Part shown: piece after piece, positions 26,099 through 34,778 of the stretch | Layout: each line of letters starts with the position of its first letter | How positions within the stretch are numbered: the stretch's first letter is position 1 | Source: Clostridia bacterium | Lineage (GTDB): Bacteria > Bacillota > Clostridia > UMGS1883 | Direction: 5' to 3' | DNA: 44,973 nt | Assembly: GCA_030527235.1 (NCBI GenBank) | Contig: JAUNBL010000007.1 | Coordinates: forward strand, 18,372-63,344 | Program-made: the position numbers and the translations under genes | Notes under the pieces: model-generated | What the model was told of the DNA's origin: nothing | What the model saw: only the letters and a program-made list of their open reading frames with translations | The model's database searches: none

Positions 26099-26770
26099 TT
26101 ATCCTTGCTCGCCAATAATAGGAGAAATGGGGTTTTGCTCCGCGGTATCGTAAAATGCAGCCTGAGTAAGTCCGCTTGCAAGAGAAATGAACACTATGTA
26201 GATGATATACGCTACAATGAGAAGCATAGCAAATAAAATACCAATGTAAGGAATGCTCGCCAACAACGCGATGATATAAAATGCGAAGAGGGGAACTGCA
26301 AACAAAAGCAAATCCGCCGCAAACATGGAGCCCTTATAGCCGTAAGTCATACGAATCGACTCTTTCAGTGCGTCAGTCGCGCTGATTTCAGGCTTAGTAA
26401 TAAGGATGTACGGTGTGAACCGGTATGAATATGCCTTGTACACTCCCAAAATAATACCTACGCAGGGGATAAGCGACCAAAGCAGGACCCAAAGAGCCAT
26501 CCACGCCATTCCGCCGGCAACGTGAAAAAAGTTTTTGAAACCGGCAAACAGTTGATTGGAATTGACCTCTTTACCGCGAAGCCCGTCAAGAAAGACTAAT
26601 GACATTCCCGCAGTAAGCGTGTAAGAAACTCCGATGCCGATGGGTATTACGCAGATAAACCCAACAAACGCGAGCGAAGCTAACAGGGACCCCAAGAGAG
26701 ATAATCCCCAGAGTAAGAAAGGCTTGCGAAGCAGTACTTGGAAAACCCGACCAAAAATTGAACCTAACAT
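26099..26770 (-). CDS. DUF975-like multi-pass membrane protein
   Basis: Integral membrane protein of 223 residues with about five to six hydrophobic segments. The stretch YRFTPYILITKPEISATDALKESIRMT closely follows the DUF975 pattern (an amphipathic loop with a YxxxxYIL...P.IsA.dAl..S...M core, followed by a membrane helix). Molecular function is unknown in the family. It has a perfect AGGAGG ribosome binding site 7 bases from the ATG, its own strong promoter and its own terminator, so it is a single-gene unit. Confidence 0.78.
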   Translation of the reverse strand: MLGSIFGRVFQVLLRKPFLLWGLSLLGSLLASLAFVGFICVIPIGIGVSYTLTAGMSLVFLDGLRGKEVNSNQLFAGFKNFFHVAGGMAWMALWVLLWSLIPCVGIILGVYKAYSYRFTPYILITKPEISATDALKESIRMTYGYKGSMFAADLLLFAVPLFAFYIIALLASIPYIGILFAMLLIVAYIIYIVFISLASGLTQAAFYDTAEQNPISPIIGEQG

Positions 26771-26801
26771 ATCACTACCTCCTATTACAAATTTCGCTTA
26801 T

Positions 26802-26830
26802 ATTATACAACGTGCACATATTAAAGTCAA
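26802..26830 (-). promoter_or_regulatory. Promoter of the DUF975-like gene
   Basis: TTGACT (26830-26825), a 17-base spacer and a perfect TATAAT (26807-26802) on the minus strand. This is the closest consensus match in the window. Confidence 0.8.
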
Positions 26831-26934
26831 TACTTTTACAAAAAATATGAAATTTATCACAATCGTTAAAATACGTTCATTTTTTTATTGCAAAATTAAA
26901 ACGAAACAGTCACAAGCTTTTCACATTAGGTTCG

Positions 26935-26940
26935 TATAAT
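26935..26940 (+). promoter_or_regulatory. Probable -10 element of the small CAO_N gene
   Basis: A perfect TATAAT stands 16 bases before an AAAAGGAG ribosome binding site. No good -35 lies at 16-18 bases upstream, so the promoter may need an activator or another sigma factor. Confidence 0.4.
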
Positions 26941-26972
26941 TATCTCAACAAAATGAAAAGGAGATGTTAACT

Positions 26973-27425
26973 ATGCGAAGGTTTTGGAGTGGCATTGCAG
27001 GTTTTGCGGCGGGAATTACAATAGCATGCAGTGCGGTTGTTTTTGCGGCGCAAATGGAAGTGGTGGAAAACGCATATCCCATTACCCTAAACGGCGTTGA
27101 AGTCTCGATTTCCGGTTATAACATTGAGGGAAACACGTATTTTAAGCTGCGTGACATCGGAGAAGCTATAGGCTTTGAGGTTGACTTTGTCGACAATACC
27201 ATAGTCCTCACAAGTGACACAAGGCAAGGCGGACATACAGAGGAAATTGGAAAAATGATGACAGTAGAAGAGTTTACTGCACAGCTGACAGAACGTGTGG
27301 CAGCCGGCGAGATAACTCAGGAGGAAGCCGATGCGGCAATCGCAGAATTTTCTCAAAGAGAGGAGCGAACTCCTAAAGAGGAAATGGGTGAAGCGCCGTC
27401 AGAACCCGCCGCGGCGGCGGAGTGA
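26973..27425 (+). CDS. Small secreted protein with a CAO_N-like domain and acidic Ala/Glu-rich tail
   Basis: A protein of 150 residues. The ATG at 26973 lies 9 bases after AAAAGGAG, while the in-frame ATG at 26964 directly touches it and is too close. A signal peptide (about 1-25, ...VVFAA) is followed by a half CAO_N-like domain (about 33-75) with PITLNGVEVSISGYNI and YFKLRDIGEAIGFEVDF, the motif that such domains share with stalk-like wall proteins. Next comes a helix (about 90-125) reading LTERVAAGEITQEEADAAI, similar to DUF2680-type segments, and a Pro/Ala/Glu-rich tail. Probably a cell-wall or exported protein; no enzymatic motif is seen. Confidence 0.78.
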   Translation: MRRFWSGIAGFAAGITIACSAVVFAAQMEVVENAYPITLNGVEVSISGYNIEGNTYFKLRDIGEAIGFEVDFVDNTIVLTSDTRQGGHTEEIGKMMTVEEFTAQLTERVAAGEITQEEADAAIAEFSQREERTPKEEMGEAPSEPAAAAE

Positions 27426-27435
27426 AATAAATATG

Positions 27436-27476
27436 GGAAGGGGCGGTCTTATTCAGACCGCCCCTTTCCGTATTTT
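27436..27476 (+). terminator. Terminator after the small CAO_N gene
   Basis: GGAAGGGGCGGTCT and AGACCGCCCCTTTCC form a stem of about 14 bp around the loop TATTC, followed by GTATTTTAT. The convergent rsbW-like gene ends 24 bases to the right and may use the same hairpin. Confidence 0.85.
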
Positions 27477-27499
27477 ATGCAGCTGCATATCAAAACAGT

Positions 27500-27919
27500 C
27501 TATGATTCCTTTCGGCGCAAAATAGCTACTGTAAGAATATTCTTTTCATCTGCATACTCATATTCAATTTTATCGGACATTTTTTTCACCATAAGTATTC
27601 CGAGTCCGCCAATATCGCGCTCGGAAGCGTTGAGCGTTGTATCGGGAGCTGCGGAACTCAGCGGGTTGTAAGGGATACCGTTATCCTCAAAACGAATGAT
27701 GACATTGTCCTTTGTAACACTGCATGACACTGTGGCCTTCTCACTGCTGCTGTATTGGACAATGTTTGAAAACACTTCGTCTATAATAATATGAACCGCC
27801 GATTCAAGTTTTTTAGGCAGATTATGCGAAGCTAAGCGCTTGTCAATAAAATCGGTAATCTCGGTGACATTTTCCGCCTTCGCTAAGGCAGTAATGCTTT
27901 CAAATTCCTTGGCGTTCAT
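27500..27919 (-). CDS. RsbW/SpoIIAB-type anti-sigma serine kinase (HATPase_c_2)
   Basis: A protein of 139 residues with a GHKL ATPase fold. Visible are an N-box HIIIDEVFSNIVQY (43-56), a G1 box FEDNGIPYNP (about 77-86) and a G2 box GGLGILMVKKM (104-114). Such proteins hold a sigma factor or another partner and phosphorylate a STAS antagonist. The STAS gene lies 27 bases upstream on the same strand, so the two form a partner-switch pair. No sigma factor or PP2C phosphatase gene is nearby, so the output could be another target, as in serine-kinase modules that control envelope or second-messenger enzymes. Confidence 0.87.
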   Translation of the reverse strand: MNAKEFESITALAKAENVTEITDFIDKRLASHNLPKKLESAVHIIIDEVFSNIVQYSSSEKATVSCSVTKDNVIIRFEDNGIPYNPLSSAAPDTTLNASERDIGGLGILMVKKMSDKIEYEYADEKNILTVAILRRKES

Positions 27920-27946
27920 GTCATCTGTCCCCCCTGCAAGGCTTTT

Positions 27947-28243
27947 TCACTCAACGGTCAAGATAGAGGCAAAGCCGGTTATGTCAAACACTTCCATAAT
28001 CGTCTCGTTTACATTGCGTATTATCATGTTCCCTTGCGAATTCATCTTTTTCTGGGCGGCCAAAATAATACGAAGTCCTGCAGAGGACACGTAATCAAGC
28101 TTTGCAAAATCAAGTACAAGCGTCTTTACATCGTCAAGCGCGTTTTCGAGCTCTGCTTGAAGTGACGGCGCCGTCACGGTATCAAGCCGACCCTCAAGCG
28201 AGAGTGTGAGTGTAGCGCCTTCTAACATTTTTACTATTTCCAT
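27947..28243 (-). CDS. STAS-domain anti-sigma factor antagonist
   Basis: A protein of 98 residues, a single STAS domain with TLSLEGRLDTVTAPSLQAEL at the N-terminal half and the phosphorylation-site region LDYVSSAGLRIIL, in which Ser53/Ser54 are the expected kinase targets. Unphosphorylated, it would bind the RsbW-like kinase encoded just downstream and release that kinase's partner. A strong AAGGAGG ribosome binding site and its own promoter are present. Confidence 0.9.
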   Translation of the reverse strand: MEIVKMLEGATLTLSLEGRLDTVTAPSLQAELENALDDVKTLVLDFAKLDYVSSAGLRIILAAQKKMNSQGNMIIRNVNETIMEVFDITGFASILTVE

Positions 28244-28276
28244 TTGTTGTACCTCCTTATGTGACTTTATATATCG

Positions 28277-28305
28277 ATTCTATCATGATTCATAAGGAAA
28301 TTCAA
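28277..28305 (-). promoter_or_regulatory. Promoter of the STAS/RsbW-like pair
   Basis: TTGAAT (28305-28300) and TAGAAT (28282-28277) on the minus strand, 17 bases apart. The -35 overlaps the stop codon of the upstream amidohydrolase gene, so the pair can be transcribed separately from the ruv operon. Confidence 0.6.
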
Positions 28306-29645
28306 CCGTAAATTTTTTGTCCGCGCAGAAAGGTGGCGTCAATGCTCTCGCCGCTTTGTGAAAGTACAATGAAGTTTGCTTCGCAGCCTGCGGCAATCTT
28401 GCCGCGAAAAGCTTCCTCGCCGTATTGATACGCGCAGTTTTTCGTGGCGCAGCAGAACGCCTGCTCAATGTTCACACGTTCATTTGCGCCGAGTAAAATG
28501 CCGCCGCGAGTTACTCGTTCGACTGCGAAGCAGAGCGTTTCAAGCATATTGGGCATAGTGACCGGAGCGTCCTGATGAAGAGTACATACGGCGCCGGCGT
28601 CCAGCGCGCTGCGCAGCGGGCTGATGGTCCTGGCGCGTTCGCCAAGGTTTTTTATATGAGCGTCTCCCCAATAATAAGTGTGCGAGGAAAAAAACGAAAT
28701 AATGACCCCCATGCGCACCGCTCTCTCAATTTGCTCCTGGCGGATAAGCTGCGCATGAATCAACACACTTCTGTGAAGAGGCACTTTTTCAAGACAGCGC
28801 AAAAACTGCTCTATCGCCGCATCTCCGTTGGCATGGACGAGCAGCTGTTTTCCGCGGCTCTTTCGCATATACTCCAAAACCTCGTCATCACTCATGGCAA
28901 GATGACCGTAATTATTAGTGCCTTTGTACGGTCGAGAAAGATATGCCGTTTTTCCCTGCGGACTCCCGTCGAGGATGATTTTGTACCCGTCGCAGCGGCC
29001 ATTTTCTGTGCGGCGCATATCTGCAAAAGTCCGCACATCGAGATATATACGGCTTCGCGAGAGAAAGTCCAGTTCACTCTTTGAAGCGAGTCCTTCCTGG
29101 GCAAGCACATAACCGTTTGAAGCGTAGATTTGCTGCGCCTTGTCCATCAGATAGGCGCTTTCGGTCGCATCGCTTTCTGGTATCTTAGACGAGAGCAGCA
29201 TGAATTCTTCTTCCGAAAGTTCCGACTTATCGACATTAAAAAGCTTCTGTGCGGCAGAATTGATGACTCCCATGTGTCCGGACGAATGCGCCGCTATTAC
29301 AGGCGTCAAGGGAGATACGGCGTCAAGCAGTTCTTTTGTCGGAGTGATGCTGTCGTAGCCGAATCCTATGATAACTCCACCGGAGGTGGCGGCGTTTTTC
29401 AGTAAAAATTCGATTTCTTCTATACTTGTTGCATCACGCAGCGAAACATAAGCAAGCGAACGGGCAAAGGCTGCAATGTGGCCGTGCGCATCGTAAAACG
29501 CACTCGTCATCGCGCGTCCCTTCAAATCAAAACGCTCCCCCTCGTAGCCATCAGGCGCGCAAAACGAATCTATAACCCCGTTTCGTACAAAAAGCGTGTC
29601 TTTAACACCCTCGTCAGTGAGAATTTTTCCGTTAAAATAAAGCAT
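28302..29645 (-). CDS. YtcJ-like metal-dependent amidohydrolase (family 3)
   Basis: A cytoplasmic hydrolase of 447 residues (TIM-barrel amidohydrolase superfamily); substrate unknown. The first metal motif is DAHGH with His54 and His56. A YKIILDGSPQGKTA segment contains the bridging Lys region, LLVHANGDAAIEQFL is the characteristic YtcJ motif, and a second HAQLI and LHQDAPVTMPN supply the later His and Asp ligands. It lies 42 bases after the cell-wall amidase gene and may be the tail of the ruvCAB operon. It could act on a formamide-like or N-acyl substrate, but the neighbours do not say which. Confidence 0.85.
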   Translation of the reverse strand: MLYFNGKILTDEGVKDTLFVRNGVIDSFCAPDGYEGERFDLKGRAMTSAFYDAHGHIAAFARSLAYVSLRDATSIEEIEFLLKNAATSGGVIIGFGYDSITPTKELLDAVSPLTPVIAAHSSGHMGVINSAAQKLFNVDKSELSEEEFMLLSSKIPESDATESAYLMDKAQQIYASNGYVLAQEGLASKSELDFLSRSRIYLDVRTFADMRRTENGRCDGYKIILDGSPQGKTAYLSRPYKGTNNYGHLAMSDDEVLEYMRKSRGKQLLVHANGDAAIEQFLRCLEKVPLHRSVLIHAQLIRQEQIERAVRMGVIISFFSSHTYYWGDAHIKNLGERARTISPLRSALDAGAVCTLHQDAPVTMPNMLETLCFAVERVTRGGILLGANERVNIEQAFCCATKNCAYQYGEEAFRGKIAAGCEANFIVLSQSGESIDATFLRGQKIYG

Positions 29646-29687
29646 ACAGACACCTCCGTGAATGTATGCTTTACAAAAAAATGATTA

Positions 29688-31334
29688 TTATTCGTTCTCA
29701 CGACTCTTAATCGCGTTAAGCACGGTTATTACGCCGCGAGTGATGCCGCGGGCGATTTTTTCCTTCCCTGCGTCGGAGGTGAGAAACGCTCTGTCGCTGT
29801 CGTTGCTTATAAATCCGTTTTCCGTCAAAATTGCCGGAATATTGTTGTGGTTCAGCACATAGAGCGTGGCGCCTTCTTTAATACCCCAATCGCGATAGCC
29901 GGTTTCTTCCACAAGTGCGTTTTGCACGGCAGTGGCTAAAACGGCGCCCGTTAAATGTTTGCCGTAATAATTTTTGTTTTGGTTATAGTATACCATAACT
30001 CCCGAGGGTGAGGATGAATCCACGCTGTTGCAATGCACGGATACAAATAAGTCAGCGCCCGAGCTGTTTGAAATTTCAACCCGTTCTGCAAGAGATACGC
30101 GAGTGTCGGTAGAACGTGTCATTATAACGTCAACGCCGCTCGCGGTAAGCATTTCACGCACAAGGAAGGAAATGGCGAGATTCAGCTCGTCCTCGCACAC
30201 TTCGTATTCAGTGTTTGAAATTTTGCCGTAAACTGCGCCCGGGTCGCTGCCGCCGTGCCCTGCGTCAAGGACGATAACGCTTCCGACGGCGTAATCGGCG
30301 AGAGCATCCGTCAAATCCGCCACATCGGATAGTGTAAGCTTGTCCACGTCCGGCTCGCTGGGCAGCTCGCTTGGCTCTTCGGACGGCTCGGGCGCGTCAA
30401 TATACTCGATGCCGGGAGATTCGGAACTTGAAGGCGTCAGATATATATTAACAGCTGTTTCGCTCACGCTTATGCTGACTGCCGGCTGCTCTGTTACATC
30501 GGCAACAACGCGGAATCGGTCTGCATGTGTCGCGTGGCGCACTGCCGTGATGAGTGAGCCGTCAGCGCTCTGAGTCAAATCCAGCATTGAGGCTGACGTC
30601 CCGTAAAAGTCAAACACTACGCGCTTTGGCTCTGAAAGCCTGAACACAATCGGAGTGACCGCGCCCGAAAGCTTTACAGTTATAACATCGCTCTTTCCGG
30701 CAGCCCGCCAAGTTACAGAACTTGCGGTGATAGCTGTATAACCCTCCGTGGCCTCCGTAGTCTCTGTGGTCTCCGAGGACTCTGTCGGCTCGGTCGTATT
30801 CTCCGGCGCCGTTTCCTCGGAAGGTTCCGTAGGCTCTGTGAGAGAAGGCGGCGATGGCGATGTCAATACAACTGTGCGGGAGGCATTGTCCCACTCAACG
30901 CCAAAGCCTAATGATTCCGCAACGAAGCGCACGGGAATCATGGTCTTGTGATTAATATTTTTGGGCGGCGGATCCGCCTCCGAAATCTTTTTCACTTCCG
31001 AACCGACAATTACAACACGGCTGTTAATTGTGAGAATAATTACTGTTTCATCATAAGTTATTATGGCGCGCTGATTGTCCTGGTCCCAATCCACCTTCGC
31101 GCCGAGCGCTTCAAAAACTTCGCGTGCAGGAACCATGGTGCGGTCGTTCAATATTACGGGCGGCATCTGAGTCGTTTCAATAGTCTCGCCGTCCAGCGTT
31201 AGCGCAATATCATCCCACGGGTACGGATACACAAACCCAACGTAATAGAGCTGCGTTACCTGACCTGCGTATACTGCCGGCACAATATTAAAAATCAAAA
31301 TTATTGCCAAAATCAAAGATAGCGGGTATTTCAA
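29688..31334 (-). CDS. N-acetylmuramoyl-L-alanine amidase with CAO_N and AMIN domains
   Basis: Zinc enzyme that cuts the amide bond between MurNAc and the peptide stem of peptidoglycan, acting outside the cell. Order in 548 residues: signal peptide (1-23); a full CAO_N domain (about 45-165) with [16 protein letters not shown] and [15 protein letters not shown]; a Thr/Glu/Pro-rich linker (about 168-203); an AMIN domain (about 205-305); an acidic linker; and Amidase_3 (about 350-545). The catalytic zinc residues are visible in [15 protein letters not shown] (His), the EDELNLA Glu, SVHCNS (His) and [10 protein letters not shown] (Glu). The start overlaps the ruvB stop as ATGA. The domain set suggests wall targeting by two modules. 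Confidence 0.93.
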   Translation of the reverse strand: MKYPLSLILAIILIFNIVPAVYAGQVTQLYYVGFVYPYPWDDIALTLDGETIETTQMPPVILNDRTMVPAREVFEALGAKVDWDQDNQRAIITYDETVIILTINSRVVIVGSEVKKISEADPPPKNINHKTMIPVRFVAESLGFGVEWDNASRTVVLTSPSPPSLTEPTEPSEETAPENTTEPTESSETTETTEATEGYTAITASSVTWRAAGKSDVITVKLSGAVTPIVFRLSEPKRVVFDFYGTSASMLDLTQSADGSLITAVRHATHADRFRVVADVTEQPAVSISVSETAVNIYLTPSSSESPGIEYIDAPEPSEEPSELPSEPDVDKLTLSDVADLTDALADYAVGSVIVLDAGHGGSDPGAVYGKISNTEYEVCEDELNLAISFLVREMLTASGVDVIMTRSTDTRVSLAERVEISNSSGADLFVSVHCNSVDSSSPSGVMVYYNQNKNYYGKHLTGAVLATAVQNALVEETGYRDWGIKEGATLYVLNHNNIPAILTENGFISNDSDRAFLTSDAGKEKIARGITRGVITVLNAIKSRENE

Positions 31335-32368
31335 TTCTTGTCCTCCTTTTGCAAAAACTCTATTTGCTCATTGGCGCATTTTATTCCGTAATGAGCGTAT
31401 GCGAATTTAGTGGCGCACCTTCCGCGCGGAGTGCGGTTCAAAAATCCCAGCTGCATTAAATACGGCTCATACACATCCTCTATTGTGGATGCGTCCTCTC
31501 CTATGGTGGCGGCAAGCGTATCAAGCCCTACGGGGCCTCCGCCGAACGTGGAGATAACAGACATAATCATTTTCTTATCTACGCCGTCAAGTCCCAACTG
31601 GTCAATCTCAAGCATGGCGAGAGCGGCATCGGCAGTTTCCTTCGTGATTTTTCCGTCGGCGCGCACCTGTGCAAAATCACGCACGCGGCGAAGCAGACGA
31701 TTGGCTATTCTCGGCGTTCCGCGAGAGCGCTTTGCTATCTCCGCCGCTCCGGTGGAATCTATCGAGATTCCGAGAATAGATGCGCTTCGAGTGATAATCT
31801 GCAGCAATTCATCGGCGCTGTAGAGCTCCAAACGCGATATGATACCGAATCGGTCACGCAGCGGCGCACTTAATAAGCCTGCGCGTGTGGTTGCGCCGAT
31901 AAGTGTAAACTTTTGCAAATCAAGGCGCACGGACTGCGCCGAAGGCCCTTTGCCTATAATAATATCAAGCGCGTAGTCCTCCATCGCGGGATATAGTATC
32001 TCTTCTACGCTCTTTGACAGACGATGTATCTCGTCGATAAAGAGCACATCGAGCGGGCCGAGGTTTGTGAGAATTGATGCAAGGTCCATCGGTTTTTCTA
32101 TAGCCGGTCCGCTTGTCACACGTATGTTAACCCCCATCTCCGCGGCAATAATTGAGGCAAGCGTAGTTTTTCCCAATCCGGGAGGTCCGTAAAACAAGCA
32201 GTGATCCAGCGCTTCGCGGCGGGAGAGCGCCGCCTTGATATATATTTCAAGCCCTTCTTTTACTTTGTCCTGCCCAATGTATTCCGACATGGTGCGCGGT
32301 CGAATGGAAAGCTCAGTCTCATCTCCGTCGATTCGGCGCGAGGATATAATTCTATCTTCAAATTCCAT
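31331..32368 (-). CDS. ruvB: Holliday junction branch migration helicase RuvB
   Basis: AAA+ motor that drives Holliday-junction branch migration with RuvA. The 345 residues show Walker [11 protein letters not shown] (60-69), Walker [10 protein letters not shown] (about 109-117), sensor 1 in [19 protein letters not shown], and an arginine-containing [16 protein letters not shown] segment. The C-terminal winged helix has [10 protein letters not shown]. It overlaps ruvA by 11 bases and the amidase by 4. Confidence 0.98.
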   Translation of the reverse strand: MEFEDRIISSRRIDGDETELSIRPRTMSEYIGQDKVKEGLEIYIKAALSRREALDHCLFYGPPGLGKTTLASIIAAEMGVNIRVTSGPAIEKPMDLASILTNLGPLDVLFIDEIHRLSKSVEEILYPAMEDYALDIIIGKGPSAQSVRLDLQKFTLIGATTRAGLLSAPLRDRFGIISRLELYSADELLQIITRSASILGISIDSTGAAEIAKRSRGTPRIANRLLRRVRDFAQVRADGKITKETADAALAMLEIDQLGLDGVDKKMIMSVISTFGGGPVGLDTLAATIGEDASTIEDVYEPYLMQLGFLNRTPRGRCATKFAYAHYGIKCANEQIEFLQKEDKN

Positions 32369-32948
32369 TTCCGAGCCTCCTCAGACATTCTTTAATAACT
32401 TCCTCGACAGAAAGCTTTCCGTCCCATACTGCGACTACGCATTTTTGCGCCTCACTCGGCGAGCAACCGAGCGCGATAAGCGCGTTAACCGCCTTTGCCT
32501 CACCGGAAAAGTCGCTGCCGGAGGTACGCGGAAGAAAAATTTCCTCCGTGTCGATATTGCCCTTGAGTTCCAATACAATGCGCTGTGCGGTTTTGCCGCC
32601 AATCCCGCGGCTCTTGGAAATTGTTTTGGAATCGCCTGAAACTATTGCAGACGCGAGTTCAGAGGGTGAAAGCGAGCTCAAAACCGCGAGCGCGGCTTTT
32701 GGACCTACGCCGGATACACCGATAAGGCGCTTAAACCACTCAAGCCCCTCTTTGTCACAAAAACCCATCAGAGATAGCGAGTCCTCCCTCACGCAAAGAT
32801 AGGTGTAAACGTGTACGTCTTGTCCTATCTGACCGATAAGCGACATGTCTCTTATTGGCATGAGAATCTCGAAACCCATTCCGCCTACACAAAGTACAAT
32901 GCCGTATTCGCTCTTGTCTTCTATTTTACCTTTGAGAAAATTTATCAT
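32358..32948 (-). CDS. ruvA: Holliday junction DNA-binding protein RuvA
   Basis: Tetrameric protein that holds the four-way junction and recruits RuvB. At 196 residues it has family length. An N-terminal OB fold (about 1-62) is followed by two helix-hairpin-helix motifs with [14 protein letters not shown] and [14 protein letters not shown], and a C-terminal RuvB-binding helical domain (about 150-196, [16 protein letters not shown]). The start overlaps the ruvC stop as ATGA. Confidence 0.97.
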   Translation of the reverse strand: MINFLKGKIEDKSEYGIVLCVGGMGFEILMPIRDMSLIGQIGQDVHVYTYLCVREDSLSLMGFCDKEGLEWFKRLIGVSGVGPKAALAVLSSLSPSELASAIVSGDSKTISKSRGIGGKTAQRIVLELKGNIDTEEIFLPRTSGSDFSGEAKAVNALIALGCSPSEAQKCVVAVWDGKLSVEEVIKECLRRLGNGI

Positions 32949-33451
32949 GATTTACCTCCGAATTTTGCGGCTGCGCTTGCCATTGCAACACTGTTGCCAT
33001 GACAAAGCGCGATTGCCAGCGCGTCCGCCGCGTCGTCAGGCCGGGGGACGGAAGGAAGCGACAGCAAGGCGCGTGTCATCTGCTGAATCTGATTCTTGTC
33101 CGCCCTTCCATAGCCGGTAAGCGCCTGCTTGACCTGCAGCGGCGTGTATTCAAACACAGATACGTTCGCCTTGAGCGCCGCCAATAAAATGACTCCGCGA
33201 GCCTGACCTACCGAGAAAGCCGTTGTTACGTTATTGTTGAAAAAGAGCTCTTCTACCGCTATGGCGTCCGGATTGTATTGTGCTAAAATTTCAGTCACAC
33301 GGTCGTATATTATCCCGAGCCTCTCCTCAATAGGAGTGTGCGCTTTTGTGGTCACAGCCCCGTAGTAAAGCGCTTTGTAGGAAGAACCTCGCTTTTCCAC
33401 AACGCCCGCCCCTACAATGGCAATACCGGGGTCAACACCTAATATAATCAT
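32945..33451 (-). CDS. ruvC: Crossover junction endodeoxyribonuclease RuvC
   Basis: Resolvase that nicks Holliday junctions symmetrically. The 168 residues show the four catalytic acids of the RNase-H-like fold: Asp7 in ILGVDPG, a Glu in AVEELFF (67-68), and Asp140 and Asp143 in RPDDAADALAIA. It is the first gene of the ruvCAB-amidase run, with GAGG 7 bases before the ATG. The gene diverges from argG. I see only a weak minus-strand promoter (TTGTAA and TATTCT, 17 apart). Confidence 0.97.
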   Translation of the reverse strand: MIILGVDPGIAIVGAGVVEKRGSSYKALYYGAVTTKAHTPIEERLGIIYDRVTEILAQYNPDAIAVEELFFNNNVTTAFSVGQARGVILLAALKANVSVFEYTPLQVKQALTGYGRADKNQIQQMTRALLSLPSVPRPDDAADALAIALCHGNSVAMASAAAKFGGKS

Positions 33452-33477
33452 ACAGGAACCTCAAAATAAAAAAAGTA

Positions 33478-33506
33478 TTGAAACATAAGAATATTTAGAG
33501 TATAAT
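33478..33506 (+). promoter_or_regulatory. Promoter of the argG operon
   Basis: TTGAAA (33478-33483), a 17-base spacer and a perfect TATAAT (33501-33506), then CGGGAGG at 33534-33540 and the argG ATG at 33550. No ARG box-like palindrome or T-box leader is visible in the 98-base gap. Confidence 0.78.
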
Positions 33507-33549
33507 ATCCTTACAACTTATTATATCTTATTTCGGGAGGAATTGCAAT

Positions 33550-34761
33550 ATGGCTAAAGAAAAAATTGTTCTGGCGTATTCTGGAGGTCTGGACACATCC
33601 ATCATCATTTCATGGCTGCTGGAAAACTATGACTGTGAAGTCATTGCCGTCTGCGGTGATGTAGGTCAGGGTAAGGAGACGGACGGGCTGGAAGAACGAG
33701 CGCTGAAGGCGGGAGCTTCCAAACTCTATATTGAAGATTTGCGTGATGAATATGTAAAGGACCTTATATATCCCACGCTGAAGGCCGGCGCGGTGTATGA
33801 GGATAAGTACCTTCTCGGCACGTCTCATGCACGGCCCATAATAGCAAAAAGGCTTGTGGAAATCGCTCTTGCAGAGGGTGCAACTGCCATCTGCCACGGA
33901 GCCACCGGCAAAGGGAATGACCAAGTGCGCTTTGAATTGACGATAAAGGCGCTTGCTCCGCAGCTTAAAATCATAGCGCCCTGGCGAGTGTGGGACATTA
34001 AATCTCGCGAGGACGAAATAGACTATGCGCAAGAGAGAAATATAGAAATTCCTGTTACAAAGGAAGACCTTTATTCGCGCGACCGCAACATCTGGCACAT
34101 CAGCCACGAAGGAATGGACCTCGAAGACCCTGCGAACGAGCCGCAGCTTGATAATTTGCTCAAACTCACCGTTCCCCCGGAGAAGACGCCGGATACCCCA
34201 TGTTATATAGAAATAGGCTTTAAGAACGGGGAAGCCGTTTCACTTGACGGCAAGAACATGCAGCCGAGAGAGCTTGTAGAAGCTCTTAACAAAATCGGCG
34301 GGGAATACGGCGTGGGGATTTCCGATATTGTAGAGGATAGGCTTGTCGGAATGAAATCGCGCGGCGTATATGAAACGCCCGGCGGCACAATCTTGTACTA
34401 CGCGCTCGGAGAACTTAAACACCTTTGCCTTGACCGTGACACGTATCAGTTCTTATCGCATGTCGGCATCAAATTTTCTGAGCTCGTGTACGATGGAAAG
34501 TGGTACACACCGCTTCGCGAAGGACTGAGCGCGTTTGTGGACAGCGTTATGGAAGGTGTGGACGGGACGGTGCGACTTAAGCTTTATAAAGGCTGTGTGA
34601 GCGCGGCCGGTGCAGTGTCGCCCAATTCGCTCTACAACGAGGACATCGCATCCTTTGGTGACAGCGGAGAGCTGTACAGCCATAAGGATTCAGAAGGTTT
34701 TATCAACCTGTTCGGACTGCCGCTTAAAGTCCGTGCGCTTAATAAAATGAGAAAGAAATAG
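33550..34761 (+). CDS. argG: Argininosuccinate synthase
   Basis: Joins citrulline and aspartate with ATP to form argininosuccinate, the seventh step of arginine synthesis. The 403 residues begin with the ATP-pyrophosphatase loop [11 protein letters not shown] (7-17) and contain [12 protein letters not shown] and [14 protein letters not shown], both typical. Length and spacing are normal. CGGGAGG precedes the ATG. argH follows after 17 bases, so the final two steps are encoded together. Other arg genes are not in the window. Confidence 0.98.
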   Translation: MAKEKIVLAYSGGLDTSIIISWLLENYDCEVIAVCGDVGQGKETDGLEERALKAGASKLYIEDLRDEYVKDLIYPTLKAGAVYEDKYLLGTSHARPIIAKRLVEIALAEGATAICHGATGKGNDQVRFELTIKALAPQLKIIAPWRVWDIKSREDEIDYAQERNIEIPVTKEDLYSRDRNIWHISHEGMDLEDPANEPQLDNLLKLTVPPEKTPDTPCYIEIGFKNGEAVSLDGKNMQPRELVEALNKIGGEYGVGISDIVEDRLVGMKSRGVYETPGGTILYYALGELKHLCLDRDTYQFLSHVGIKFSELVYDGKWYTPLREGLSAFVDSVMEGVDGTVRLKLYKGCVSAAGAVSPNSLYNEDIASFGDSGELYSHKDSEGFINLFGLPLKVRALNKMRKK

Positions 34762-34778
34762 TATGGAGGCCGGATAAT

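Noticed and set aside
33452..33549. Possible T-box or arginine-responsive leader before argG
   Set aside because: The gap is only 98 bases, is AT-rich and has no T-box sequence, specifier hairpin or terminator/antiterminator pair.
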